Positions 23,699 through 31,940 of a stretch of 64,000 bases of DNA are shown here, one piece after another. The stretch comes from Acidilobaceae archaeon (GTDB lineage: Archaea > Thermoproteota > Thermoprotei_A > Sulfolobales > Acidilobaceae). The notes below the pieces were generated by a model. The model saw only the letters and a program-made list of their open reading frames with translations, had not been told where the DNA came from and did not search any database. The DNA lies in NCBI GenBank assembly GCA_025058835.1, contig JANXEI010000002.1, positions 124,001 to 188,000 on the forward strand, written 5' to 3'. Each line of letters starts with the position of its first letter. Positions within the stretch are counted from its first letter, which is position 1. Both the position numbers and the translations under genes were made by a program.

Positions 23699-24202
23699 GT
23701 GAGCTTACGGGACAAGGTGCTCGTGTGGCTAGCGGAGGAGGGGCTGGAGACAAGGATAGAGAACGTGCCTCCGGGAGTGCCTGTGGAGTGGGCAGTCTCG
23801 GCGTTCCTGCCAGGCCCCATCAGGATAGGGGTCATAATACAACAGCCGAAAGACAGGAAGGACATCATCATGCTGACGCTCGGAGTCATGGTAGGGAGCG
23901 AGCATAGGGACGGGCTCATGAAGCTCGGGGTCGGGGAGAGGGTTCAAATAGCTCACGATATGTTGAAGTCCCTCCTCTATTTGTGTCCTGACTGCTCAAT
24001 TTTCATGCAGCCCTCCTTGGAAGACTTACAGTATATCAATGTGTCAAAAATACACTACGTGAATAGCCTTACTAGAGAAGACCTAATGTACTCCGTGAGG
24101 GTTCTCGGCAACACCTTCATCCTCATAGTGTCAGAACTCAACACTTCGCTGACAGTGAAGGGGGTTCTAAAGAAGCGGGATGGGGAGGGGATATCGATAT
24201 GA
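23699..24202 (+). CDS. conserved archaeal protein, DUF2299-like (tentative)
   Basis: 167 residues of a compact alpha/beta protein: helix RDKVLVWLAEEGLE, strands IRIGVIIQQPKDRKDIIMLTLGVMVG, a HRDGLMKLGVGERVQIAHDMLKSL helix, and a C-terminal strand-turn-helix. Two Cys occur as CPDC (residues ~92-95). The order recalls the crenarchaeal DUF2299 family, but this is from memory of pattern and not secure. Starts at GTG after a TATTTTAAC promoter-like element near 23658. Its stop overlaps the next start by 4 bases (ATGA), so the two form a unit. Confidence 0.6.
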   Translation: MSLRDKVLVWLAEEGLETRIENVPPGVPVEWAVSAFLPGPIRIGVIIQQPKDRKDIIMLTLGVMVGSEHRDGLMKLGVGERVQIAHDMLKSLLYLCPDCSIFMQPSLEDLQYINVSKIHYVNSLTREDLMYSVRVLGNTFILIVSELNTSLTVKGVLKKRDGEGISI

Positions 24203-24681
24203 GGGTCAGGCCTTCAATCGTTTTGGCTAAGGGAGAGTGCCTCTCAGTCTCCGCCTCCCTCGACGATGACAGGTTGCCAGTACTGGAGGAGGTGGAGAAA
24301 GCCGCTGTTGCAGCCTTCTCAGGGGATGAGGGGATAGAGAGGCTCGAGGGGCTGAAAAGGGTGTTAGCATACAACGCTGTTTACGGAGGCCTCCTCCTCT
24401 CCTACATCTGTGGCCCTATAGTTCCCATATCGAGAGCTCACATAGACGCGACCATAGAGCTGACAGAGAAAGGGGAGGAGAGGGGGCTTAGCGATGGGGA
24501 AATACTCAGGGCTTGGGCGTTCATCTATGCAGGAGAGGAGGAGAGGGGGCTTAGCCTTCTCGAGGGCATGACCGTGTTCCCAGTTAAGCTTGGCTGGAGA
24601 GTCGGAAAGGGGGCTCAAGTTCTACCTGTGGGCGTGGAGGTCAATCTTTCAGAAGATCTTCCCAGAAGCTCTTCTCCCTGA
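24199..24681 (+). CDS. protein of unknown function coupled to the preceding gene
   Basis: Not recognised. 160 residues: an N-terminal strand pair with VRPSIVLAKGECLSVSASL, a long helical middle (EEVEKAAVAAFSG, LKRVLAYNAVYGGLLL) and a charged region repeating a GEERGLSDGE / GEEERGLSLLE pattern. It could be a helical bundle protein. The ATG overlaps the upstream TGA, and the last ~41 bases overlap the 3' end of the thioredoxin-like gene on the other strand, an unusually long convergent overlap. No transmembrane helix is certain. Confidence 0.6.
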   Translation: MRVRPSIVLAKGECLSVSASLDDDRLPVLEEVEKAAVAAFSGDEGIERLEGLKRVLAYNAVYGGLLLSYICGPIVPISRAHIDATIELTEKGEERGLSDGEILRAWAFIYAGEEERGLSLLEGMTVFPVKLGWRVGKGAQVLPVGVEVNLSEDLPRSSSP

Positions 24682-25156
24682 CCAGCCCTATCACTATTGC
24701 CTTTATCTGGTCACCAGATATAACGACAGTGTGGGGAACTCCGTATACCTCAGGCGATGCGCCTGCCTGGAGCTCTGCATCTACGAGCTCCATGAAAGTA
24801 GCGCGCGCGGTCTCGTTCACGTTCACCCAGAGGGGCTTGTACAAGTCCTTGAACTGCTGGGTGAACATCTCGTCTTGTGCCTTACAGTAGGGACACGTGG
24901 TAGTACCAAACATCACTATGACTTTTGAGCCATTTATGCCATGCCTCTCCCTTATCATCTTCACGACCTCCTTCATCTTGTTGGGCTGGAGGTTCAACTT
25001 CTGCCCAGAGCTCTTGCCAAAGTAGAGGCTCACCTCTCCCTGCTTCTCCCCATCGCTCCCCATCATATACCTAATGGCTATGATGGAGCCGAGGGCTAGG
25101 AAGAGCGCGACTATTAGAACGAGAGCTATCCCTACGTTCCTACCTGCCACCTGCAA
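24641..25156 (-). CDS. membrane-anchored thioredoxin-like protein
   Basis: 171 residues. An N-terminal hydrophobic helix (IALVLIVALFLALGSIIAI) anchors an extracytoplasmic thioredoxin fold. The active site is CPYC (residues 88-91) in VIVMFGTTTCPYCKAQ, and the cis-proline loop is GVPHTVV. Such proteins reduce or form disulfides outside the membrane. The gene follows a CcdA homologue by 6 bases on the same strand, the classical pairing in which CcdA passes electrons from cytosolic thioredoxin to a surface thioredoxin. The target protein is not evident nearby. Confidence 0.88.
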   Translation of the reverse strand: MQVAGRNVGIALVLIVALFLALGSIIAIRYMMGSDGEKQGEVSLYFGKSSGQKLNLQPNKMKEVVKMIRERHGINGSKVIVMFGTTTCPYCKAQDEMFTQQFKDLYKPLWVNVNETARATFMELVDAELQAGASPEVYGVPHTVVISGDQIKAIVIGLVREKSFWEDLLKD

Positions 25157-25162
25157 ATCCCT

Positions 25163-25846
25163 CTAAGGGTAATAGTAGGTCCACAGTATATAAAGCGACA
25201 CCAGTATCGCTATGACGCCTCCTAGCACCTTCACCTGCTCTGTTCTAGATATTATGAAGAGGCTCACGGTTGGGATGGAGGCTGTGAGGACGAAGATCGC
25301 AGAGATCAGAATAAGGGGGAGCACGAAGACAAAGTTGTAAATAAACGTATATAATATCCAGAGCATCAAACCCACCTCTTGCATCAAGACGTTGTATACT
25401 ACATACATGCCAGAGGTACACGGTAGCAGAGTTATTGCTGTCACGAAGCCGAGGATCCCCGCAACGAGGGAGTTGCGCGGAGAGGCTCCATACAATCCCA
25501 TAGCGCTCGCCAGCCTACATGGCAAGTCGTCCTGCCTGCACTCGAGGCGGGCCTCTCTCGGCCTGATAGCCCTCGGTAGGCTGGTGTATATAACGAGCAA
25601 ACCATAAAGCATTAGCACAAGAGCAAGGAAGCGCCTGTCTATAGACAGTAAGGTCAGCACGTTCTTTAGCAGGAGACCAAAGGAGAAATAGCCGACGAAA
25701 ACCCCTAGGATGAAGGAGGCAGAAATCGTTAGCACAGCCCTTATCCCCGTCGTGGCAAGGGAGGCCAGGATGCCCAAATACAGGGCGAATATGCATGGAT
25801 CTACGGAGTCTATCAGTGCCAACATTATTACGGTAAAGATGTCCAT
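25163..25846 (-). CDS. ccdA: CcdA/DsbD-type thiol-disulfide electron carrier
   Basis: 227-residue polytopic membrane protein with about six helices. The two redox cysteines sit in the CcdA signatures DSVDPCIFAL (Cys18) and LLPCTSGMYVVY (Cys143); two extra Cys, 103 and 110, lie in a charged loop (LECRQDDLPC). In the DsbD/CcdA family the pair carries reducing equivalents across the membrane. Partner is the adjacent CPYC protein. No cytochrome c maturation genes are in the window, so the role may be general surface-protein redox control. Confidence 0.9.
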   Translation of the reverse strand: MDIFTVIMLALIDSVDPCIFALYLGILASLATTGIRAVLTISASFILGVFVGYFSFGLLLKNVLTLLSIDRRFLALVLMLYGLLVIYTSLPRAIRPREARLECRQDDLPCRLASAMGLYGASPRNSLVAGILGFVTAITLLPCTSGMYVVYNVLMQEVGLMLWILYTFIYNFVFVLPLILISAIFVLTASIPTVSLFIISRTEQVKVLGGVIAILVSLYILWTYYYP

Positions 25847-25936
25847 TGCGTTCCCTCCCCTTTCCGAAATCCTGGCAAAATATCCTCGTATAGAGCTAAA
25901 ACCCTATCTCTTGAGAGGAGGGGAGGGCGTTTAGAG

Positions 25937-26584
25937 TTGAGCTACGGAAGGTTGCTACTGCTCGTGTTGGCAATAACCCCCAGCGGCGCCCTGAGCCCGG
26001 GACCTCTCTCTGCCTCAGCAGTGGCAGTCGGAGCGGCGCTGGGGGCGCTCGGAGGTCTCATGGTAGCAGTCGGACACATGATGGTAGAGCTGCCCTACAT
26101 CCTGCTTATACATAGGTTCATGCAAAACTTCAAGGAGCTGCTAGAAAGAGCACGGCGTATCTTGAACGTCCTCATTTTCTTCCTCCTCCTCTACTTCTCC
26201 TACCTCCTGATATCGGATTCTGTGGCGATACTGAGGGGCGAGGACGTGAGCAGTGCAGGCATTACTGCCAACAGCTACCTAGAGGCCATTCTTGTCGGCG
26301 CGTTGTTCACAGGATTCAACGCTCATTTCTTGGCTTGGTGGCTTACCATAGGATATCCGCTCCTAGAGTCTGCATCAAAGCTGGGAGCTAGGGGCATAGG
26401 CGTCATGTACGTTAGTCATGTCTCCATTGATTACCTATGGCTCACGCTGCTGGCAGCAGGGGGAGGAGCATCGAAACTGATAGGGGACTTTGCCTATGCT
26501 CTTCTCCTTATAGCGCTGGCGCTGGTGCTCCTCTTTTTCGCCTTCAATGTGGCACGAGAGATAGTGAGGAACATCAGACCCTGA
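25937..26584 (+). CDS. LysE-family membrane exporter
   Basis: 215 residues, about six membrane helices. The start SPGPLSASAVAVGAALGALGGLMVAVGH is the LysE/RhtB signature (S/T-P-G-P followed by a glycine-rich helix and G-H). Family members export amino acids or related solutes; the substrate cannot be predicted. Starts at TTG, in its own orientation between the ccdA pair and the ABC transporter, and its end overlaps the permease gene by 11 bases tail to tail. Confidence 0.82.
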   Translation: MSYGRLLLLVLAITPSGALSPGPLSASAVAVGAALGALGGLMVAVGHMMVELPYILLIHRFMQNFKELLERARRILNVLIFFLLLYFSYLLISDSVAILRGEDVSSAGITANSYLEAILVGALFTGFNAHFLAWWLTIGYPLLESASKLGARGIGVMYVSHVSIDYLWLTLLAAGGGASKLIGDFAYALLLIALALVLLFFAFNVAREIVRNIRP

Positions 26585-27356
26585 GGGATTTCTCCCTGAA
26601 GTACATGACTATAGTTACTGCAGCAAGGGTAATGATAACCGTAACGAGAACGATGGAAAGGCCCCTACTCAGGCTTCCCTCGAACTCTTTGAGCATCAAT
26701 ATGGGCAGCGTCTCTGTCCTGTAAGGGATCTGGCCAGAAACTATCAGGGTAGCCCCGAACTCTCCAAAGGCGCGGAAGTACGCTACGATAAAGGTCGCGA
26801 TCAGGCCGGGAAGGGCTGCTGGCAACACCGCATCTATGAAGGTACGGAGCCTAGTAGCCCCCATGGTCATAAAGATGTCCTCTGTTTCTCTCTCTACATA
26901 GTCGAAGACCTCCCTCGTAAGCCTCAGGACTACCGGTATCTCCACAGTGAACTGGGCAAGGATGATGCCAGGTAAATTATACAGTATCCCGATTCCCCTC
27001 TCCACCTCCCTCAGAGGCTCGAGGCTGAGGGTCGCGAGTATGAGGATTCCTATGCTTATGGGGGGCAGGGCAAGGAGGACGAGGGAGGCGCTGTCAACCA
27101 GAAGCTTGCCGGGGATGAGTCCCCTAGAGAGCATGTAACCGAGAGGGACGGAGACAGACATGCTCAGGAGAGAGGCAAACAGGGCGGTGAGAGCGCTCAC
27201 GAAGAGGGCGCTCCTGAACCTCTGGCTAGAGAGCAAAGAGAGCATGTCCTCTGAGCTCACGTTAACGGTCAGGGAGAAGAGGAGGAGGGAAACGTAGATC
27301 AGCATCGTTATTGCAACAGATATTCCCGCGATCCTGAACAGGTCCAAAGCGCTCAC
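26574..27356 (-). CDS. ABC transporter permease, molybdate/tungstate type
   Basis: 260 residues with six predicted membrane helices. The EAA loop that contacts the ATPase reads MGATRLRTFIDAVLPAALPG, followed by AYFRAFGEFGATL, which is the ModB/WtpB/CysT reading of this family; YRTETLPILM near the end also recurs in molybdate/tungstate permeases. It follows the binding protein directly and the three genes overlap or abut, so they form one operon transcribed leftward from 29.25 kb. Sulfate cannot be excluded, but the Tfx neighbour favours Mo/W. Confidence 0.88.
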   Translation of the reverse strand: MSALDLFRIAGISVAITMLIYVSLLLFSLTVNVSSEDMLSLLSSQRFRSALFVSALTALFASLLSMSVSVPLGYMLSRGLIPGKLLVDSASLVLLALPPISIGILILATLSLEPLREVERGIGILYNLPGIILAQFTVEIPVVLRLTREVFDYVERETEDIFMTMGATRLRTFIDAVLPAALPGLIATFIVAYFRAFGEFGATLIVSGQIPYRTETLPILMLKEFEGSLSRGLSIVLVTVIITLAAVTIVMYFREKSLRV

Positions 27357-28196
27357 CTATGGCTTGTAGCTTATAGGAGAGGCAAAGGGCGCTGCAGAGT
27401 TCAGTTCTTCGGGCAATATGTACCCCAGCTCCCGGAGCCTCGACCTCACGCCAGGGCTTTCAAAGATGGAAATGAAGGCCTCTGCCCTTTCCCTATTGTT
27501 GCTATATCTCAGGACAGCCGCCGTAACAGGGTTCACCCGTAAGTTGAGCTCGTCCTCTATCTTCACCATATCTGCCCCTTGCGGGTCCAATTTGTAGTAC
27601 ACCTCATATGTCAGGCCTGCATCCACTAGGCCCAGCTTTACTGAGTTGAAAACGTCGGGGGCTGACCTCTTAAACACGACTTCATGGCTCTCCAGTATGA
27701 GCTCCCAATATGTCTTGTTCCCTAGCCTTAGGGAGGAGAGCAGTTCCCTTGCAAGCTGCCCGGCAGCCACGCTCTCAGGTTCAGCCAAGGCGAGCCTCAA
27801 GCCCTTCCTCTCTACTAGGTCTCTCAACCCCTTGATCCCTAACGGGTTGCCCTTCTGAACTACTATGTCCAGCTTTAGATACGCTATAACCCTGACGTCC
27901 TCGCTCCTCACATGTCCTTCCAGTATGGCTTGCCTCATGGATAACGCAGAGACAGAGGCGTAGACATCGCCCTTCCTCTGTAGCCTTATGGAGCTAAGCA
28001 CCGCGCCGGTCGGTCCGCTGTTTATCACTTGGTTCACGCAGCTCCCATGATTACTCTCGGCAGCTAGCTCGAGTATAGGCCTAAAGGCTATGTCGGCATA
28101 TATAATGAGTTCCTCGCACTCTCTATCCCTCACGACCAAGAAACTCAACGCTATTAAGATCGCTACAGCAATCCCTGCTGCCCAGATGACCCTCAC
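27357..28196 (-). CDS. substrate-binding protein, molybdate/tungstate type
   Basis: 279 residues with an N-terminal membrane anchor (VIWAAGIAVAILIALSFLVV) and then a binding domain: ELIIYADIAFRPILELAAE at the N-terminus, SGPTGAVLSSI for oxyanion binding, DVYASVSALSMRQAILEG and DAGLTYEVYY, which follow the order of ModA/WtpA proteins. Exports and captures oxyanion outside the cell for the permease. Two Cys (REC and GSCVN) may form a disulfide. It overlaps the ATPase gene by 4 bases and is followed immediately by the permease. Confidence 0.82.
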   Translation of the reverse strand: MRVIWAAGIAVAILIALSFLVVRDRECEELIIYADIAFRPILELAAESNHGSCVNQVINSGPTGAVLSSIRLQRKGDVYASVSALSMRQAILEGHVRSEDVRVIAYLKLDIVVQKGNPLGIKGLRDLVERKGLRLALAEPESVAAGQLARELLSSLRLGNKTYWELILESHEVVFKRSAPDVFNSVKLGLVDAGLTYEVYYKLDPQGADMVKIEDELNLRVNPVTAAVLRYSNNRERAEAFISIFESPGVRSRLRELGYILPEELNSAAPFASPISYKP

Positions 28197-29251
28197 TTCC
28201 TTCTCCCCTCTCTGTCATAGCATATAGCTCCCCTCACAGTCACCCTTAGCCTCTTCCCCCCTATATCTCTCATGAGAGCCTCTAGTTTCCTCTCTGCCAC
28301 TCTCAGCACTGCCGTGATCCCAAGGGGGCCTGAGGCGTAGGATTCCAGCTCTACCTCTACTCCTCCTGTACCGTCGCGATCGAACATCCAAGGGGGTATC
28401 CAGGCTCTGGTCGAGTCCTCCTCACATCTCACGCCGAGGGAGCGAGCGAGGCCGTCGTTGAGGGGGAGGAGGTTCCTCGAATATACGTCTAGAGTCTCTA
28501 TTACGGCGACGTGAGGCGGTTTATGAACGAGTTCTTCAACAGTGGACTCTACTATTAGCTCTCCCTCATAGATCACCCCTGCCCTGAGCTCCATGCCTAG
28601 CACTATAGCGTCGTCAAGTCTTGGAGTGGCCACGACGGCAGGGAGCCCGAGCTCTCTTACTGCCCTTCTCAGCTCCTTCGCCACCTCCAGGGTCCACTCC
28701 CTGGTCAAATGGTTGAAAGGTTCGTCAACCAACAGTGCCCTCGGCCTAGAGAGCACGACTGTTGCGAGACCCACCTTTTGCCTCTCGCCCATGCTGAGCT
28801 CCCTTGGCCGCCTGTTCAAAAGGTGCTCTATGCCGAAATCCAGGGCAACTCTCCTTACCTCTCCCTGCGCATCTTTCTCCGAGAGGCCTGCCAGCCTAGC
28901 AGAGATCAGCATGTTCTCCCTCACGCTCCTAGCCCTCACTAGGGGGAAGGGGGAGGTGAACAGAGCAAACCTCCTCCTCCAAGCGGGCAAACTCGAGTAG
29001 TCCTCACAGGAGTAAAGCACCTTACCCTCCGCCTCTAGGAGTCCTGCAACGGCGCGGAGGAGGGTAGACTTCCCAGACCCGTTCCTCCCAACCAGCACAT
29101 ACGTCTCTCCCCCCTTCACCGAGAAGGATACCCCCTTGATCACTCTTCTGTTACCATAGCTCACCCCAATGTCTACTACCTTCAGGGCTCCCTGGCAGTC
29201 CGATCTCTCCAGCAGTACTCCCCATGAGCGATCGTATAGTTTCCAGCCCAT
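28193..29251 (-). CDS. ABC transporter ATP-binding protein with atypical switch residues
   Basis: 352 residues: ABC ATPase domain (1-~240) and a C-terminal regulatory-like domain (~245-345). Walker A VGRNGSGKST (54-63), Walker B ALLVDEPF (172-179) with the catalytic Glu, and D-loop are present. The signature is LSMGERQ instead of LSGGQ, the Q-loop position reads FTSPFPL without Gln, and the switch His is absent (VVATPRLDDA where V-T-H-D is usual). The true start may be later than 29251, since the only TATA-like element (GTATATAAT) abuts that ATG. First gene of the transporter operon, divergent from the Tfx gene. Confidence 0.85.
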   Translation of the reverse strand: MGWKLYDRSWGVLLERSDCQGALKVVDIGVSYGNRRVIKGVSFSVKGGETYVLVGRNGSGKSTLLRAVAGLLEAEGKVLYSCEDYSSLPAWRRRFALFTSPFPLVRARSVRENMLISARLAGLSEKDAQGEVRRVALDFGIEHLLNRRPRELSMGERQKVGLATVVLSRPRALLVDEPFNHLTREWTLEVAKELRRAVRELGLPAVVATPRLDDAIVLGMELRAGVIYEGELIVESTVEELVHKPPHVAVIETLDVYSRNLLPLNDGLARSLGVRCEEDSTRAWIPPWMFDRDGTGGVEVELESYASGPLGITAVLRVAERKLEALMRDIGGKRLRVTVRGAICYDREGRRK

Positions 29252-29268
29252 TATATACCATTACGTAA
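29251..29268. promoter_or_regulatory. divergent promoter and TTACGTAA palindrome between ABC operon and tfx
   Basis: TTATATAC (29251-29258) can serve as TATA box for tfx, predicting initiation near 29280; reversed it serves the ABC operon. The adjacent TTACGTAA (29261-29268) is a perfect 8-base palindrome placed between TATA box and the predicted tfx start, where a repressor would block transcription. Confidence 0.45.
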
Positions 29269-29293
29269 AACTCTTGGCGTGAGGGGGAGGACG

Positions 29294-29743
29294 ATGAGCT
29301 CCAGGAGGGTCTTCCTAACCAAGAGGCAGCTAGAGGTGTTGAGGCTTAGACTTCAGGGACACACCCAGGCAGCGGTAGCCTCCAGCCTCAAGACCACGCG
29401 GGAAAACGTCGCTGTGGTAGAAAGGAGGGCGAGGAGGAACGTCCAAAGGGCTGTCTACACGCTCCTCACATACCTAGAGCTGTCCTGCAAGACAAAGGTG
29501 GAGCTGAAGAAGGGCGAGAGCCCGACTCTGGCGGCGAAGAAGGTCCTCAGGGAGGCCTCCAGCCTCGGCATAAAGCTGAAGGATCACCTTCCGGAGCTGG
29601 CCCAGCTGCTCCTAAAGGTAAGCGGAGAGGAGAACGGGAAGTTGAAGAGGGACGTGGTCGTCTACATCTCCGCCAGGGGTTCTGTCTCCATGATTTCGTT
29701 AGGTGGAGACGAAGAATTCACATTATTTGCTACTTTTGGCTGA
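29294..29743 (+). CDS. tfx: Tfx-family DNA-binding protein
   Basis: 149 residues from ATG 29294, preceded by GGGGGAGG; GTG 29279 adds five. The N-terminal half is a basic helix-turn-helix of the Tfx family: FLTKRQLEVLRLRLQGHTQ, AVASSLKTTRENVAVVE and RRARRNVQRAVYTL. The C-terminal half is an acidic-basic domain that could sense a ligand. Tfx was described as binding near the promoter of molybdenum formylmethanofuran dehydrogenase genes in a methanogen. Here it sits head to head with a Mo/W-type transporter, with only about 40 bases between, so control of metal-oxyanion uptake is a strong inference. Confidence 0.85.
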   Translation: MSSRRVFLTKRQLEVLRLRLQGHTQAAVASSLKTTRENVAVVERRARRNVQRAVYTLLTYLELSCKTKVELKKGESPTLAAKKVLREASSLGIKLKDHLPELAQLLLKVSGEENGKLKRDVVVYISARGSVSMISLGGDEEFTLFATFG

Positions 29744-29791
29744 GGTTCATATTTACCTCACTCTATTAACTTATCTCTCGTTCTTGATCCG

Positions 29792-30952
29792 GTGGCTTCT
29801 TTGGCCCATCACTTCGAAGCCCACAAAGTAGAGGAGGTCTTACCGTTCATAGATGCAGCAGTCAGCCTCCGCAGGTTCATAGACGAGGAGGGCAATCCCG
29901 TAGAGGAGACGAAGGTCCAGCTGAGCTCAGAGCTGTTGTTGAAGATGTACGTAACTATGGTGAGAGCCAGGATACTGGACGAGTGGTTGCTCAAGATGCA
30001 GAGGGTAGGAAGGGTCGCCATTCATGCTCCGAACGCCGGCCAGGAGGCCATTGCTGGCGCTGTGATGGCCTTGAGGGAAGAGGACTGGCTCTTCCCTAGC
30101 TACAGGGAGCTCTCTGCCTACATAGCTAGAGGGATGAGCGAAGAGGAAATAATAGACAGAGCCATGGCAAACGCCGATGACCCGCTCAGGGGGAGCGAGT
30201 TCGCTGTTTACGGGAACGAGAAGTATAACATAGTGCCAGCGCCGGTGCCGGTGGGGGCTCAAATACCCCTAGCTGTGGGCGCTGCCATAGCAGCAAAGAT
30301 CCTTGGTCACAAGGTGGTCGCTATGACTATATTCGGCGATGGTGCTACGTCGAGAGGAGACTTCCACTCTGGCATGAACTTTGCAGGAGTGTTCAAGGCC
30401 CCCGTGGTGCTAGTGATCCAGAACAACGGTTGGGCCATATCTCTCCCCTCCAGGCGACAGACTGCGGCAAAGACCCTGGCGATCAGGGGAGTAGGTTACG
30501 GCGTGCCGGGCATCAGAGTTGACGGAAATGACATCGTAGCAATGTACATTACAGCCCTCGAGGCAGCGGAGAGGGCGAGGGCTGGAGAGGGGCCTACGCT
30601 GATAGAGGCTCTGACTTACAGGCTAGGGCCCCACACCACGGCAGATGACCCAGATAGGTACAGGTCAAAGGAGGAGGTAAAGCTGATGGAGAGGCTCGAC
30701 CCGATAGTTAGGTTCGGCAAGTACTTGAAAGGGAGGGGCGTGATGACGGAGAGGGAGGAAAGGGATATCTGGAAAGAGTGGGGGGAGAAAATAGAGAGCA
30801 TTGTGAAGAAGTGTTACGAAAAGCCCTCCCTGCCAGTAAGCGTGATCTTTGAAAACGTGTACTCAGAGCCTACCTGGAACCTGAAAGAGCAAATGGAGGA
30901 ACTCGAGGAGTCCTTGAGGATCATGAAGGAGTTGGGTGTGAAGGTGGAGTGA
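29792..30952 (+). CDS. pdhA: 2-oxoacid dehydrogenase E1 alpha subunit
   Basis: Thiamine-diphosphate dehydrogenase subunit that decarboxylates pyruvate or a branched-chain 2-oxoacid. 386 residues. The ThDP-binding motif runs from GDGATSRGDFHSGMNFAG to VIQNNGWAIS (residues ~182-215), and the conserved YRLGPHTTADDP loop with YR is present. It starts at GTG 29792 and is the first of four genes E1alpha-E1beta-E2-E3 in an operon. Substrate is not decided by sequence: archaeal complexes of this type studied so far prefer branched-chain oxoacids and, less often, pyruvate. Confidence 0.95.
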   Translation: MASLAHHFEAHKVEEVLPFIDAAVSLRRFIDEEGNPVEETKVQLSSELLLKMYVTMVRARILDEWLLKMQRVGRVAIHAPNAGQEAIAGAVMALREEDWLFPSYRELSAYIARGMSEEEIIDRAMANADDPLRGSEFAVYGNEKYNIVPAPVPVGAQIPLAVGAAIAAKILGHKVVAMTIFGDGATSRGDFHSGMNFAGVFKAPVVLVIQNNGWAISLPSRRQTAAKTLAIRGVGYGVPGIRVDGNDIVAMYITALEAAERARAGEGPTLIEALTYRLGPHTTADDPDRYRSKEEVKLMERLDPIVRFGKYLKGRGVMTEREERDIWKEWGEKIESIVKKCYEKPSLPVSVIFENVYSEPTWNLKEQMEELEESLRIMKELGVKVE

Positions 30953-30953
30953 G

Positions 30954-31931
30954 ATGGTCGTCATGAACATGGTGCAGGCCCTGAACAGCGCCCTGAGGGA
31001 GGAGATGAGGAGGGACAGGAGAGTGGTGGTGCTCGGGGAGGACGTGGGGAGGAGGGGCGGCGTCTTTCTGGTAACGGAAGGACTCATCGACGAGTTCGGG
31101 CACGAGAGGGTTATGGACACGCCTCTGACGGAAGGAGGTATAGTGGGCGTCGCGATAGGGATGGCCCTCTACGGTCTCAGGCCAGTGGCGGAGATACAGT
31201 TCATAGACTTCGTTTACGAAGCCTTTGACCAGATCGTGACGAACCTGTCGAAGGTGAGGCGGAGGACTGGCGGGATGTACTCTGCTCCAGTTGTGGTCAG
31301 AGGTCCTTGTTGCGGAGGAGTGAAGGGAGGCATGTTCCACAGCCAGAGCAACGAGTCATACTTCGTTCACACAGCAGGGCTGAAGGTCGTCATGCCCTCA
31401 AGGCCTTACGATGCAAAAGGGCTCCTAAAGGCCGCCATAAGAGGAGAAGATCCTGTGATCTTCCTTGAGCCCAAGATCCTCTACAGGTCGATAAGGGAGG
31501 AGGTCCCTGAGCATGATTACACTGTGCCCATAGGGGAGGCCAGGGTGGTCCAGGAGGGCTCTGACGTCACTCTCGTAACTTGGGGGGCAATGGTACACAA
31601 ATCTCTGGAGGCAAGCAAGATAGCTAGGGCAAAGTATGGTTGGGAGGTAGAGGTCATAGACCTGAGGACCCTCTTCCCGTTCGACAAGGAGGCCATATTG
31701 AAGAGCTTAGAAAAGACTGGGAGACTGGTAGTGGTGCACGAGGCCCCCAAAACCCTTGGTCTCGGGGCGGAGATAGCAGCGTATGTAGCAGAGAACGCCA
31801 TAGAGCTCCTAAAGGCTCCCATCGCGAGGGTGACGGGCTTCGATGTGCCGTATCCTCTGGCTCACGAGAAGTTGTACTTGCCTAATGAGGCGCGCATAAT
31901 TATGGCCCTTTCCAAGGTGATGAACTACTAG
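30954..31931 (+). CDS. pdhB: 2-oxoacid dehydrogenase E1 beta subunit
   Basis: 325 residues completing the E1 heterotetramer. Recognisable blocks: VVVLGEDVGRRGGVFLVTEGL, DTPLTEGGIVGVAIGMA, FIDFVYEAFDQI and the C-terminal transketolase domain VIDLRTLFPFDKEAI with FDVPYPLAHEKLYLP. The ATG at 30954 follows the E1alpha stop by one base, so coupling is likely. The pair with E1alpha is typical of branched-chain/pyruvate E1 with separate alpha and beta chains. Confidence 0.96.
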   Translation: MVVMNMVQALNSALREEMRRDRRVVVLGEDVGRRGGVFLVTEGLIDEFGHERVMDTPLTEGGIVGVAIGMALYGLRPVAEIQFIDFVYEAFDQIVTNLSKVRRRTGGMYSAPVVVRGPCCGGVKGGMFHSQSNESYFVHTAGLKVVMPSRPYDAKGLLKAAIRGEDPVIFLEPKILYRSIREEVPEHDYTVPIGEARVVQEGSDVTLVTWGAMVHKSLEASKIARAKYGWEVEVIDLRTLFPFDKEAILKSLEKTGRLVVVHEAPKTLGLGAEIAAYVAENAIELLKAPIARVTGFDVPYPLAHEKLYLPNEARIIMALSKVMNY

Positions 31932-31940
31932 GTGATCGAG

